Assembly (NCBI RefSeq): GCF_000024085.1
Contig: NC_013166.1
Coordinates: forward strand, 2,480,001-2,544,000
From: Kangiella koreensis DSM 16069
GTDB lineage: Bacteria; Pseudomonadota; Gammaproteobacteria; Enterobacterales; Kangiellaceae
Direction: 5' to 3'
Length of the DNA stretch: 64,000 bases
This document shows, piece by piece, positions 26,025 to 35,754 of the stretch (its first letter is position 1; the number at the start of each line of letters is the position of its first letter). The translations under genes were made by a program, and so were the position numbers. Below the pieces are notes generated by a model, which had not been told where the DNA came from, searched no databases, and saw nothing but the letters and a program-made list of their open reading frames with translations.

Positions 26025-26570
26025 TCATAATTGAGCTAAATAATCTTTCAATAAATACAGCGCCGCAATACTGCGAGCCTCACTAAACTCATCAACCTTT
26101 AAAAGTTTATCTATATCATTAATTTTCCACTCAACCACTTCAATCGGCTCTGGCTCATCCCCTTCCAGTTTGCTTGGGTATAACCCTTCTGCTACAACAA
26201 TGTCCATTTGATGACTTAAATAACCTGGGGCCAAACTAACTTTACGCAACACTTGAAGATGATTTGCCGCGTAACCAACCTCTTCCTGTAACTCACGATT
26301 CGCCGCCTGCTCACTACTTTCACCTGCATCAACCAAGCCTTTAGGAAAGGCCAGTTCATAGCGCTCGACCCCAGCGGCGTATTCTTTAATCAGAAGCATG
26401 GTGTCTTTATCTAACAGCGGCAATATCATCACAGCGCCATGTTTGCCTGCTTTCAGCCTTTCATAAATACGGAAAACACCATTAGAAAACTCAAGCTCCA
26501 TTTCTTCCACACCAAAAATTCGCGTCTGCGCAATAAGCTTAGTCCGTTTGATTTTAGGTGGTTCACGCAT
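26025..26570 (-). CDS. nudE: ADP-compounds hydrolase NudE
   Basis: This Nudix hydrolase acts on ADP-ribose, NADH and related adenine dinucleotides. The Nudix box is complete (G-x5-E-x7-REL-x-EE-x-G, starting GLVDAGE near residue 97). The 181-aa length fits NudE. It is the last gene of the type II secretion transcript, six bases after yrfG. The nudE/yrfG/hslR/hslO neighbourhood is also found in E. coli. Confidence 0.92.
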   Translation of the reverse strand: MREPPKIKRTKLIAQTRIFGVEEMELEFSNGVFRIYERLKAGKHGAVMILPLLDKDTMLLIKEYAAGVERYELAFPKGLVDAGESSEQAANRELQEEVGYAANHLQVLRKVSLAPGYLSHQMDIVVAEGLYPSKLEGDEPEPIEVVEWKINDIDKLLKVDEFSEARSIAALYLLKDYLAQL

Positions 26571-26576
26571 ATATTC

Positions 26577-27251
26577 TTATCCAATAATTTCATTCAGTTG
26601 ATTAATGCTCGGGAATTTCAAACCGCTTTTGACCGGTAGCGACATGTCAGGCTGGCTTACCGACAAGACCAGTTTAACTCCTGACTGTTGCGCTACCGTT
26701 AAAATCTCTTCTGAGTCATCAACAAATAAGCACTTGTCCAACGGTATATTTATTTCCTGTTGCAAACGAGCCCAGAAATCGAGCGATTCTTTGGGCCGAG
26801 AAAATTGATGCGAAGAGTAAATATCATCAAAGTACTTAGCTATTAATACTCGATCCATTTTAACCGCTAATGTATCCGGATGAGCATTGGTTACCAGCAC
26901 TAATCTTTTATTATGAGCTTTTGCCTTATTCAAGAATTCAAGGGTTCCCGGACGAATGGCAATATTATGTGCCAGATCATACTTGTGCTTGATGATATCG
27001 ATGCCTAATTGCTCGCTCCAAAAGTCTGTACAATACCATTCAAGGGTGCCCTTATAGTCATGGTACAAATCAAACAATTGCTTTTGTGCAACTTCAAGGT
27101 CAATGGCCAGCTTATCAGCGTAGAGCCTGGGCACTTGCCTTAGCCAAAAATCATTATCAAATGCCAGATCGAGCAGAGTACCATCCATATCTAATAAAAT
27201 GGCTTCAAGCTCATCCCACTGGCTTTGTGTTAAGGCAGGCGACCATTCCAT
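26577..27251 (-). CDS. yrfG: HAD-family GMP/IMP 5'-nucleotidase (YrfG)
   Basis: A HAD-superfamily phosphatase with motif I LLDMDGTLLDL near residue 19, motif II VTNAHP, motif III Lys in RPKES, and motif IV FVDDSEE. The 224-aa length and the neighbours nudE and hslR match YrfG, which dephosphorylates GMP and IMP. Its start overlaps the end of gspN by 22 bases. Confidence 0.9.
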   Translation of the reverse strand: MEWSPALTQSQWDELEAILLDMDGTLLDLAFDNDFWLRQVPRLYADKLAIDLEVAQKQLFDLYHDYKGTLEWYCTDFWSEQLGIDIIKHKYDLAHNIAIRPGTLEFLNKAKAHNKRLVLVTNAHPDTLAVKMDRVLIAKYFDDIYSSHQFSRPKESLDFWARLQQEINIPLDKCLFVDDSEEILTVAQQSGVKLVLSVSQPDMSLPVKSGLKFPSINQLNEIIG

Positions 27252-27976
27252 TTAATAAGGATCCTGTTGTCTTCAGTCCGACCCAACTGAGTTAACCACT
27301 GTTTAATATTTGAAGGAACATCAGTCTGTGTGCTGACATCAAGTTGATACTGCTTATCGAAACCGACTTCAAGCGTACCTTTCAGATCTAGTATTCCTGG
27401 GTTGTCGGTAATAGTTAGTAATGCTCGGCCATTGTCAGTACGCTCAACAGTGAAATGAATGTCGCCAAGCTCAAGAACCGAATTGGGATAGCCAACTACC
27501 GCATTCTGCCAATAGCCATTGGCATCTAATGTTTTCAATTCTTTAGTCGCTAATTCAATACCATTAATGTCACCTATGAAACGCCCCGAAAGCTCGGTGA
27601 TCGGTAGTTGTACCCAATCCAGAATGCTCGATGCTTCAATCTGGTAACGAGCACTATTCACAACCATGTTCTGGCTATTAAGGATGACATCACCCTCCAG
27701 AGACACGCCATTATCATTGACTGTAATATGAGAACTTAGGTTCCCAATCAGCAAATTGAAAAAGCTAGTCTTAATGGAGATATCTTCAATCGAGCGACCT
27801 TGATATGTGATTGACTCTAAAGAAGCCTCCCATATAGTTCCCGAAGGCTGATTGAGTGTCAGTTGTTTCAGATCATTGGTTGCCCACGGCAACACGATTC
27901 TTGCCGGGGCCATGACAACCAAGAATATCAATAATACCGTAACTCCAATTATGGAGCCTAAAACCCATTTCTTCAT
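27230..27976 (-). CDS. gspN: Type II secretion system protein GspN
   Basis: This is an inner-membrane protein with one N-terminal TM (about 5-25) and a periplasmic beta-rich domain in the style of GspN (LPWATNDLKQLTLNQPSGTIWEA is the family start region). The 248-aa length is normal. GspN is dispensable in some systems. The start overlaps gspM by ATGA. Confidence 0.87.
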   Translation of the reverse strand: MKKWVLGSIIGVTVLLIFLVVMAPARIVLPWATNDLKQLTLNQPSGTIWEASLESITYQGRSIEDISIKTSFFNLLIGNLSSHITVNDNGVSLEGDVILNSQNMVVNSARYQIEASSILDWVQLPITELSGRFIGDINGIELATKELKTLDANGYWQNAVVGYPNSVLELGDIHFTVERTDNGRALLTITDNPGILDLKGTLEVGFDKQYQLDVSTQTDVPSNIKQWLTQLGRTEDNRILIKWNGRLP

Positions 27977-28455
27977 GAAACTTTAATCAGTTTGATCGAA
28001 GCATCCACTTTGCCCACAGTATCCTTTTTTGAAACTCGTAATGTATCAACAACTAATCCGCGCTCCTGCTCTAACAGTGAAATCCAACGCAGTAACTGGT
28101 CAAACTCGACATCATCCAACCGCAATTGAATCTCTTTATTACGTTCGCGCTCTTCAATTCGAGAGAAACTAAGACCAAAACTTTTTGCGCTCTGATTAAC
28201 CAACTGGTTTAGAGACACATTAGTATTATTGGCCTTTGCCGGACCCGCACTTTTAATCGCTGCGACTTGCTTCTGAACAGTAACCATCTGACTTTCGTAG
28301 TAACTTAAATCATCATTTAAATTGTCAAAATAACTTTTCAATGGCAACACAACCAACAAAAAAACCAGCAAGATAGTCATAGCAATCCCGAGTGCTAACA
28401 CCATATTCTGCTCGCGCTTCTGCAATCCAGAATACAAAGTTTTAATAGCGCTCAT
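27973..28455 (-). CDS. gspM: Type II secretion system protein GspM
   Basis: A bitopic inner-membrane protein of 160 aa with the typical LQKREQNMVLALG start, one TM (about 18-38), then a ferredoxin-like periplasmic domain. It partners with GspL on the inner-membrane platform. It overlaps gspL by ATGA. Confidence 0.9.
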   Translation of the reverse strand: MSAIKTLYSGLQKREQNMVLALGIAMTILLVFLLVVLPLKSYFDNLNDDLSYYESQMVTVQKQVAAIKSAGPAKANNTNVSLNQLVNQSAKSFGLSFSRIEERERNKEIQLRLDDVEFDQLLRWISLLEQERGLVVDTLRVSKKDTVGKVDASIKLIKVS

Positions 28456-29687
28456 TGTTTGACTCCTACAGATATTCTAGCCGACCAAACCCCGCCGTTT
28501 TCTGATGCATTTCGCATCTCGACTTGCATACCGGAAGATTCTAATTTATTTTGTGCACCGGTTAATGTTGTATAGCTAGCTGCTTCGACATCAAAGCTTA
28601 ATTGCGCCTGGCTCGATAAATACTCCAACTGAGAAACTTTAATTTCTTTTGGGTTAATTGCTGCCAATGACCTATCAAATAAGAGCATAAAGCTATTCGA
28701 TGAAGCAGCATCCCCCCCCAAAGTTGAAAAACGATTTGATACTTGTATCAATCCAGTATTCACATCATTGATATTAGGGAAAACCTCCTGAACACTGACC
28801 AACATCTGCTGCTTTAAATTCGCTCTCTGTTGACCCAGTACAATCATTTGGCTAATCATATAAATGATACCGACTCCAATAAGAACGCTAGCAGCAATTG
28901 TCGGAAGTTTCCATTGGCCCAAGTTCATCTGGCTTTTCTTCTGCGATGAAAACTCTTGCTGTAAAAGATTGATCGACGAATTATCAAACTGACTACATAA
29001 CCATTCCAAGCTGTTATCGACTGACATTTTCTGAATAGCTAATCCTGCAACACCTGAAAGCAATTCACTTTGCTCGTCAGGGCTATAAATTCGGGCTGCC
29101 TGTGAGACTGTTTGATTTTCTTCAAATTGAGTCTGTAAATTCCAGTTAACTAAATCCTCCAGCATGTCTACTTCAGTTGACCAGTATTCATTGGCAGACT
29201 GTCTGACTAAAACAGAATCATCATGTTCTAATAACGTCCACGCATCCTCAAATAATGGTAAGCATGCGGCATCTGAAACTGCAAAATCTGGCTCAATAGC
29301 TGCTTCTTTAAGCCGCTCAAGTACACTGGACAGGTAGGCCTTATCAATAACATTAACAGCTAACATCCCATTACTGTTAACACCACCTAAAGCAAACATT
29401 TGATGCTCTACATTGTCGAGCACCTGCTCCTCCAATATGTAAGGAACGGCTTTTTCCAATTGTTTACGGCTTCGTGTTGGTGCTTTAACATTAAAACAGC
29501 GTACTCGACTGGCTGGTAATAGCAGTATGACTTCCTGTTGATTAGCTTGTTCAGCAAGCGCAATCATATCATCCAGCAATAACTCACCCTGCTCCTTAAG
29601 TTTAGGAACAGACTCCTCATAGGTTAAGAGTCCCCACTCCAAAGACTCTTCATCACTTTTTAATCGAATAAATAATCGATCTTTCAT
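28452..29687 (-). CDS. gspL: Type II secretion system protein GspL
   Basis: The cytoplasmic actin-like domain (about 1-240) binds the GspE ATPase. One TM near 258-278 follows, then a periplasmic domain (290-411). The VKAPTRSRKQLEKAVPYILEEQ region near residue 70 is characteristic. It lies two bases after gspK. Confidence 0.92.
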   Translation of the reverse strand: MKDRLFIRLKSDEESLEWGLLTYEESVPKLKEQGELLLDDMIALAEQANQQEVILLLPASRVRCFNVKAPTRSRKQLEKAVPYILEEQVLDNVEHQMFALGGVNSNGMLAVNVIDKAYLSSVLERLKEAAIEPDFAVSDAACLPLFEDAWTLLEHDDSVLVRQSANEYWSTEVDMLEDLVNWNLQTQFEENQTVSQAARIYSPDEQSELLSGVAGLAIQKMSVDNSLEWLCSQFDNSSINLLQQEFSSQKKSQMNLGQWKLPTIAASVLIGVGIIYMISQMIVLGQQRANLKQQMLVSVQEVFPNINDVNTGLIQVSNRFSTLGGDAASSNSFMLLFDRSLAAINPKEIKVSQLEYLSSQAQLSFDVEAASYTTLTGAQNKLESSGMQVEMRNASENGGVWSARISVGVKQ

Positions 29688-29689
29688 TG

Positions 29690-30775
29690 CTAATCTCCAA
29701 TGTGGCGTGCAACCACTTGAAATTCATTGTCAGATTTCATCAGTAATGACTGCACTTTAGCATTTCCAGTTTGCACCATTGCCGTTGCAGTTAGCTGCAT
29801 ATACTGGCTATCAAAAACTAATCTGCCGCGCCCATCTTGAGACACCTTACCACTCCCCAAAGTCTCAAAAAAGGTGGCTTCATCGTAACCATCTTCTGGT
29901 AACTGTTCTAAAGCCTGTCTAACCGTAGCCAGGTCAACATCTTCTAATAGTATCCAAACCAGTTCTGCATGCTCAGGCTTCACCGTATTAACATTAATGG
30001 TTCCCTGTTCAGTGGGCAACACACAAATATAATCTTTTATGCTGTCATAAATATTAGCATCAAATCCCTTCACCACCATCAACTCGCTGGTGTGGGCCAT
30101 AAATGTATTGCCTGTCCGATAAGGCTTGGTATAGCCGGTATAGGTATAATCTTCTGCACCATCGATACCGCTAGGTTCAAGGTCATCATCAATCCAGTCA
30201 CGAACAGCTGTAGCTAAGGCTTGAGGTGATGATTCTCCGCTTTCGATGAGAGGCTCAATTAACTTGGTAAAAAGTTTTTGACCTGGTAGCACTTTATTTC
30301 TATCGCCAGTTGACTCTTCTACCACCTGTAAACCACCCAATTGTTCGCCCTCTCTTTCATCATTGGGGCCTCCAGCCTGAGCCACTGATTCCATAATAAT
30401 GCTGTTGAGGTTAAAGCAGCTATGCATGTCTTTTATAGAACCTTGTAGCTGCCCCATATTTTGTTCAATAGGGAACATCATAGGACTCTGTGCCCAGGGC
30501 TGGTTTCTGTGAACTCTTTCCTGCTCACTTTCTTCAAAATAATTCTGCAACAAGCTTTTAGCAAACTCCTCAGCGCCGTACATATACTGATAGGCTTTAG
30601 AGCTGTTAATAATATTAGCTGTACGACGGTTATTCATATTCTGATTAGATAAAATATGAATCGACATAATACTTAATACGCTGAATATCACTAGCACTGT
30701 AATTAAAGCGATGCCATCTTGACGATTCGCTTTGCATATTTGTTTTGACACTGTTGTAGAAGATCGCTTGTTCAA
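29690..30775 (-). CDS. gspK: Type II secretion minor pseudopilin GspK
   Basis: A large minor pseudopilin (361 aa) with a prepilin-type start, cleavage expected after Gly in QDG-IALITVLVIF. The helical domain insertion is typical of GspK, which caps the pseudopilus with GspI and GspJ. GspK normally lacks the Glu at +5 of mature pilins, as here (IALIT). Confidence 0.93.
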   Translation of the reverse strand: MNKRSSTTVSKQICKANRQDGIALITVLVIFSVLSIMSIHILSNQNMNNRRTANIINSSKAYQYMYGAEEFAKSLLQNYFEESEQERVHRNQPWAQSPMMFPIEQNMGQLQGSIKDMHSCFNLNSIIMESVAQAGGPNDEREGEQLGGLQVVEESTGDRNKVLPGQKLFTKLIEPLIESGESSPQALATAVRDWIDDDLEPSGIDGAEDYTYTGYTKPYRTGNTFMAHTSELMVVKGFDANIYDSIKDYICVLPTEQGTINVNTVKPEHAELVWILLEDVDLATVRQALEQLPEDGYDEATFFETLGSGKVSQDGRGRLVFDSQYMQLTATAMVQTGNAKVQSLLMKSDNEFQVVARHIGD

Positions 30776-30777
30776 GT

Positions 30778-31482
30778 CTAACGCCTCCCACGGTTATCAC
30801 TACCGTCATTATCGCGTTCTGATTCACCACCACTCCTGCCATCACCACTACCGTCATCACCACGCTCGCTAGTACTAAAATCAGTTAACGGAAATAGCCG
30901 ATAAATCTCTCCATAATCTTGTAATGAAATAGTGACTTTTATAGCTTGTGGCATAGAGCCCTTAGTGCCGCGGTCAATGATCCAATCTTCTTTCCAGCTT
31001 TCCTGATCTAGAAATTCAAGCTTGAACTCATTGACGCCTTTTAACATCACTCGCGTTAATTCCTGTCCTTCTTGTGCTGGATCGATATACAGCCAATGGT
31101 GTCGTAATAGCTCATCGTCAACAAACTCATATTTTAAATGTTGTAACTCGCTACGCTGTAGCTTTGCTGGATTTCGCCAACCTGCCCGAGTAAATTCCAG
31201 ATAACTATTGACGCTATTGCTTTCGCCAACAATAAGCGGCGAGGTATCTCCGTACTCATCCCGACGTGTTCGTGGAACCAGATAGCGGATATCTTCTTCC
31301 AACTGTCGAACCGCCATTTGTACTTCACGTAATCTCTGGATTTGTTTGTCATTAGAATCCGAAGCTTTTTGTACAAAGGTAAATACCTGTAATGCTCCTG
31401 CTACCACAATACTAAATACAAATAACGCGACCATTATTTCGGTAAGAGTAAATGCTGACTGCTTTAAATCTAGTCTTTTCAT
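30778..31482 (-). CDS. gspJ: Type II secretion minor pseudopilin GspJ with unusual hydrophilic tail
   Basis: A prepilin signal is seen as QSA-FTLTEIMVALFVFSIVV near residue 11, with Ala rather than the usual Gly at -1. The globular domain is of GspJ type (YLEFTRAGWRNPAK, LPRTRRDEYG region). The last 28 residues are made almost only of Gly, Asp, Ser, Arg, Glu and Asn and lie beyond the normal end of the family. The start codon overlaps the gspI stop by one base. Confidence 0.9.
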   Translation of the reverse strand: MKRLDLKQSAFTLTEIMVALFVFSIVVAGALQVFTFVQKASDSNDKQIQRLREVQMAVRQLEEDIRYLVPRTRRDEYGDTSPLIVGESNSVNSYLEFTRAGWRNPAKLQRSELQHLKYEFVDDELLRHHWLYIDPAQEGQELTRVMLKGVNEFKLEFLDQESWKEDWIIDRGTKGSMPQAIKVTISLQDYGEIYRLFPLTDFSTSERGDDGSGDGRSGGESERDNDGSDNRGRR

Positions 31483-31865
31483 CAGTCTTTCTCTTTCTTA
31501 CCGACAAATCCAATCATCGAAAAGCTGCCCTGCTCTCCCGTTAAAATAACTACAGTCACCCTACGCATATTTTCATCCGCTGTATTGGCAACCTCCTGTT
31601 CCCAACGCCACTCCTGGCCCACAAACTCAACTTCCCCTTGTTTACGCCCTACTGAAGGCCATTCATCATTAAGTTGCAACTCGGCCAAATGATTTTGGGC
31701 AATGTAGCTGGCTAATGTCCGTTCTTTGGCATTGCCAATCGCGGTCACGCTGGCAGCATACAACCCAGTTAACATGGGCGTAATAAAAATAGCAAACACT
31801 GCCAAGGCTATTAATAGCTCCAGCAGGCTTAAGCCTTTTTGTCGTTTGCCCATTATTGATTTCAT
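31482..31865 (-). CDS. gspI: Type II secretion minor pseudopilin GspI
   Basis: A 127-aa pseudopilin with the prepilin motif QKG-LSLLELLIALAVFAI, including the Glu at mature position +5. The following ASVTAIGNAKERTLASYIAQNHLAEL stretch is diagnostic of GspI. It lies between gspH and gspJ in the canonical order. Confidence 0.93.
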   Translation of the reverse strand: MKSIMGKRQKGLSLLELLIALAVFAIFITPMLTGLYAASVTAIGNAKERTLASYIAQNHLAELQLNDEWPSVGRKQGEVEFVGQEWRWEQEVANTADENMRRVTVVILTGEQGSFSMIGFVGKKEKD

Positions 31866-31886
31866 TAATTTACTTTAGCTTGCCTA

Positions 31887-32537
31887 TTAAAACGATTCAT
31901 TCAGTTCCAAGTCCCAGTCATGGCGGTAATGCCCTTCGATGGCTGGTGTCAATTCGACATCACCTAAGTAATTACCGGTCACACGGTAAAACCTTGCATC
32001 ATCTCTGTCTAAACCAATAGTCACCGTAAACTCATTCATTTCGCCGCTGGAGAGAATGAAGATTTGTGGTGGTTCAACCTTATTGGTTTGCTCGTCCTCG
32101 GCCTGTTCATTTTCTGCATCACCTTTCACCACGTCATCATTTGAGCTTCCGAGCAAAGCTTCCTGCCCTTCAACATTGACATACATTTCAATAGGCTCAT
32201 CTAACTCAACCTTTCGCAACAATGGATGGTCTTGCAATGGGTTCCAGCGCGTTCCGTCATATATCATGAAGCTGTAGCCATCCTGCTCGACTCGAATCCC
32301 AACCTCAATACCACGAATGATCGATTCTTCTTGTGCAATCTGTATCAGACCAAAGAGTTGATGTGCTTTATTCTTCAATTTTGCCGCATCATTATCCGAA
32401 AAGGCGATTACTGCCACCGACAACATGATGCCCGCAATTGCCAGGGCTATAAGAATTTCAAGCAGGGTGAACCCTGCTTGAGTAATGGGATGTCTAAAAG
32501 ACTGCTTACTGATTGTCGCGGTTGAAATTGGCTTCAT
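31887..32537 (-). CDS. gspH: Type II secretion minor pseudopilin GspH
   Basis: The ATG at 32537 overlaps the end of gspG by 32 bases and gives 216 aa. An upstream in-frame start at 32597 would lie deep inside gspG and is unlikely. The prepilin motif is QAG-FTLLEILIALAIAGIM. An acidic insertion (SSNDDVVKGDAENEQ and following, about residues 118-145) separates two beta-rich halves and looks longer than usual in GspH. Confidence 0.88.
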   Translation of the reverse strand: MKPISTATISKQSFRHPITQAGFTLLEILIALAIAGIMLSVAVIAFSDNDAAKLKNKAHQLFGLIQIAQEESIIRGIEVGIRVEQDGYSFMIYDGTRWNPLQDHPLLRKVELDEPIEMYVNVEGQEALLGSSNDDVVKGDAENEQAEDEQTNKVEPPQIFILSSGEMNEFTVTIGLDRDDARFYRVTGNYLGDVELTPAIEGHYRHDWDLELNESF

Positions 32538-32976
32538 GTACATTCCAAGGACTAATGTCCATATTCTCACCGTCACCACCCGGACGACCATCAGCACCTA
32601 AAGTATAGAGGTCATAATCATGGTTACGTCCTGGTTGCATATAAACATATTCACGCTTCCAAGGATCAGTAGGGATCGCACGGCTGCCTAGATAACCGTT
32701 ACGTGGATAATTCTGTGGCACTGGATTAGTTGAAGGCTTCTCAATCAAGGCTCGTAAACCTTGCTCAGTAGTTGGGAAATAGCCATTGTCCAATTTGTAG
32801 TTTTGCAAAGCCATCTCGATAGTACCTAGATCAGACTTCAACTTCTGCAAATTAGCTTTATCAGTATTACCCAATAAACTTAATGTCACTACGGTACCCA
32901 TAATGGCAACGATTGCTAAGGCAATCAAAATCTCAGTTAAGGTAAAACCTTTCTGTTTGCGCAATATACGTTTCAT
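32506..32976 (-). CDS. gspG: Major pseudopilin GspG
   Basis: The major subunit of the T2SS pseudopilus. It shows QKG-FTLTEILIALAIVAIMG with Glu+5 for processing by GspO. The C-terminal calcium-site region (RPGGDGENMDIS) and LDNGYFPTTEQGLRALIEKP are diagnostic. The 156-aa length is typical. Confidence 0.97.
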   Translation of the reverse strand: MKRILRKQKGFTLTEILIALAIVAIMGTVVTLSLLGNTDKANLQKLKSDLGTIEMALQNYKLDNGYFPTTEQGLRALIEKPSTNPVPQNYPRNGYLGSRAIPTDPWKREYVYMQPGRNHDYDLYTLGADGRPGGDGENMDISPWNVHEANFNRDNQ

Positions 32977-32995
32977 TTCAACTCCGAAAAAATAA

Positions 32996-34219
32996 TTAAC
33001 CTGTAATAGAATTTGTCAGTTCGAAAATTGGCAGCATCATTGCCAACACAATAAACATGACCATGCCGCCCAAAGCTAAAATAATCAGCGGCCCCATAAT
33101 ATTGAGTGCCACATCGACACTGTTTTCAAATAAGCTTTCCTGATTATCTGAGACTTGCTGCAACATCTGCTCCAGCTCACCGCTAGCCTCGCCACTGCCA
33201 ATCATGTGAATCATCATTGGAGGGAACAAGCGAGACTGTTGTAGCGCCACTTTTAGGCTGGTGCCTTCGCGAACTTTCACGGAAGCCTCCGCTACAGCCT
33301 GTCGCATCTTTAGGTTAGACAATACTTTGCCGCCGATATTCATTGCCTCTAACAAGGGCACACCGCTGGAATGCAAAATACTTAGAGTGCTGGAAAACTG
33401 GGCTGTGTTGAGGTTACTCGACAAACGACCAAATACCGGCATTTTCAAGATCTTAGCGTGCCATCTGCGTTTATTGTCCTCATTACGAAGCCAGTAACGC
33501 ATTCCTATGAACATCAATATCAGCAATATCAGCGTATAAAGGCCATAGTTAATGACAAAGTCACTGATACCGATCAAAATCTTTGTTAGAACTGGTAACT
33601 CCTGACTCATATGGGTAAATTGCTCAACCACCTTTGGTACCGCAAACACCATCAAGCCGGAGACAACACCAACCGCAACTAAAATCAATACTGCGGGATA
33701 AACCATTGCAGCCGATACCTTGCTGTTAATTTTCTGGCGACGCTCTGTGTAATCCGCTAACCGATTAAGAACCTTGTCTAAGTGACCAGCTCTTTCGCCA
33801 GCAGCCACCATTGAACGATACAGCTCATTAAATACATTAGGAAACTCTGTCATACCATCTGCTAAAGTATGACCTTCCAGAACTTTCGCTCGAACACCTA
33901 AAATAATGCTTTTGACTTTGCCTTTATCAGTTTGATCAGCAACCGCTTTGAGCGCTTCTTCGATGGGCAGAGCAGCTTTTACCAGTGTTGCTAACTGGCG
34001 CGTCACCAACGCAAGATCAGCAACCTTAATGGAAGGCTTAAAGAATCCGCCAGAGCTTTTCTCGCGCGCTTTTTGCGCATCACCAATATGCACCACTTCA
34101 AGTGGAGTCATATCTTTTTCTCTTAATTGCTGACGAATTTGGCGAGGAGTATCAGCTTCAAGAACCCCTTTCTTTTGCTTACCTCGAGCATCCAGTGCTA
34201 CATATTCAAACGCGGCCAT
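32996..34219 (-). CDS. gspF: Type II secretion inner-membrane platform protein GspF
   Basis: A 407-aa polytopic protein with two GspF repeats and three membrane segments (near 172-195, 225-245 and 375-400). It contains LVTRQLATLVKAALPIEEAL and MVAAGERAGHLDKVL, both family signatures. Its ATG overlaps the gspE stop by one base. Confidence 0.96.
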   Translation of the reverse strand: MAAFEYVALDARGKQKKGVLEADTPRQIRQQLREKDMTPLEVVHIGDAQKAREKSSGGFFKPSIKVADLALVTRQLATLVKAALPIEEALKAVADQTDKGKVKSIILGVRAKVLEGHTLADGMTEFPNVFNELYRSMVAAGERAGHLDKVLNRLADYTERRQKINSKVSAAMVYPAVLILVAVGVVSGLMVFAVPKVVEQFTHMSQELPVLTKILIGISDFVINYGLYTLILLILMFIGMRYWLRNEDNKRRWHAKILKMPVFGRLSSNLNTAQFSSTLSILHSSGVPLLEAMNIGGKVLSNLKMRQAVAEASVKVREGTSLKVALQQSRLFPPMMIHMIGSGEASGELEQMLQQVSDNQESLFENSVDVALNIMGPLIILALGGMVMFIVLAMMLPIFELTNSITG

Positions 34220-35754
34220 TAGTCCTCCCGCGTAACACGCAGCACTTCTTCAACGGTCGTCATTCCTTCGAGTACACGCTTACGGCCATCGGCACGGATG
34301 CTTGGCGTCAATTTTCGTGCATGACGCTCCATATCCTGCTCACTGTTATTATTGTGGATCATGGTACGCATTTGCTCATCAATGATGACAAGCTCATAAA
34401 TACCTTGTCGGCCACGATAACCGTGATAATTGCAGTTTTCGCAACCATCCGGATGATAAATAGTTGGAGGGTTGGTCGCATCAAAACCCATCAACTCACA
34501 TTCTTTCTGGTTTGCAGGCGCTGGCTTTTTACACTCAGGACAAAGCACCCTGACCAGACGCTGCGCCAATACACCCAACAAACTGGTTGATAATAAGAAT
34601 GGCTCAACCCCCATATCCTGCATACGCGTCACAGCGCCAATTGCAGTATTAGTGTGTAACGTTGATAAAACCAGGTGACCTGTCAAACTGGCTTGGACAG
34701 CAATTTGCGCCGTTTCAAGATCTCGAATCTCACCAACCATCACGACATCCGGATCCTGACGCAGAATAGCACGCAATCCGCGGGCAAAAGTCATATCAAC
34801 TTTTGGGTTAACTTGAGTTTGTCCGATTCCATCGATTAGGTACTCGATAGGATCTTCAACCGTTAAAATATTTCGTGTCGAATTATTGAGGAGGGATAAG
34901 CCAGCATAGAGAGTGGTTGTTTTACCAGAACCTGTTGGACCTGTTACCAGAATAATACCATGAGGCTTGTGTAGCAAATCGCCCATAAGCTCCATGGTCT
35001 TAGGCTCCATGCCCAAGTGTGAGAACTCAAGACGACCGGCTTCTTTATCTAATAAACGAAGTACAACACGCTCGCCAAAACTAGATGGCATGGTCGATAC
35101 ACGAACGTCCACCGCACGATTGGCAATTCTTAAAGCGATACGACCATCTTGGGGAATACGCTTTTCGGCAATATCCAGCTTGCCCATAACCTTAATACGA
35201 GATACTAACAATGGGGCTAGTTTGCGATTTGGCTGTAACACCTCGCGTAAAACTCCATCCACTCGAAAGCGAACCGATAAAGTTTTCTCGAAAGTTTCGA
35301 TATGAATATCCGAAGCGTTTTCTTTGATAGCCTCGGTTAATAAAGCATTAATCAGTTTAATGATTGGAGCATCGTCTTCTGCTTCCAGCAGGTCTTCAGT
35401 TTCTGGTAGCTCCTCAGCTAAACGGAACAGATCCATTTCGTCGCCAAGATCTTCCATAGTCTGACGCGCATCTGCAGTTCCCGACTGATAAAAAGCACTC
35501 AAACGGCTTTCAAATTCAGCCTCGTCCAACTTTTCAATTTTGAAACGGTGCGGGTAATGGCGACGAACTTCTAGCAACGCCTGCGGTGGAGTTCCTTCGC
35601 GCATAAAGCACTGCATGACATCATTGGTTCTAATCAAAAAAACCCCATGACGGCGGGCAAAACTAAAGGGCAAAGGACGAAAGCCGACATCTTTTGCACT
35701 GCCTTCCGTTGCTAACTCTTCGTTTGAATGCTCTGTTGCCATTTGCTCAGCCAT
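34219..35754 (-). CDS. gspE: Type II secretion ATPase GspE
   Basis: A cytoplasmic hexameric ATPase that powers pseudopilus assembly. It has an N-terminal T2SSE_N domain (about 20-120) and the Walker [13 protein letters not shown] near 270. The Asp box, Walker [15 protein letters not shown] and His box follow. The four-cysteine zinc motif (CPEC and CENC near 405-435) is intact. Length is 511 aa. Confidence 0.97.
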   Translation of the reverse strand: MAEQMATEHSNEELATEGSAKDVGFRPLPFSFARRHGVFLIRTNDVMQCFMREGTPPQALLEVRRHYPHRFKIEKLDEAEFESRLSAFYQSGTADARQTMEDLGDEMDLFRLAEELPETEDLLEAEDDAPIIKLINALLTEAIKENASDIHIETFEKTLSVRFRVDGVLREVLQPNRKLAPLLVSRIKVMGKLDIAEKRIPQDGRIALRIANRAVDVRVSTMPSSFGERVVLRLLDKEAGRLEFSHLGMEPKTMELMGDLLHKPHGIILVTGPTGSGKTTTLYAGLSLLNNSTRNILTVEDPIEYLIDGIGQTQVNPKVDMTFARGLRAILRQDPDVVMVGEIRDLETAQIAVQASLTGHLVLSTLHTNTAIGAVTRMQDMGVEPFLLSTSLLGVLAQRLVRVLCPECKKPAPANQKECELMGFDATNPPTIYHPDGCENCNYHGYRGRQGIYELVIIDEQMRTMIHNNNSEQDMERHARKLTPSIRADGRKRVLEGMTTVEEVLRVTRED

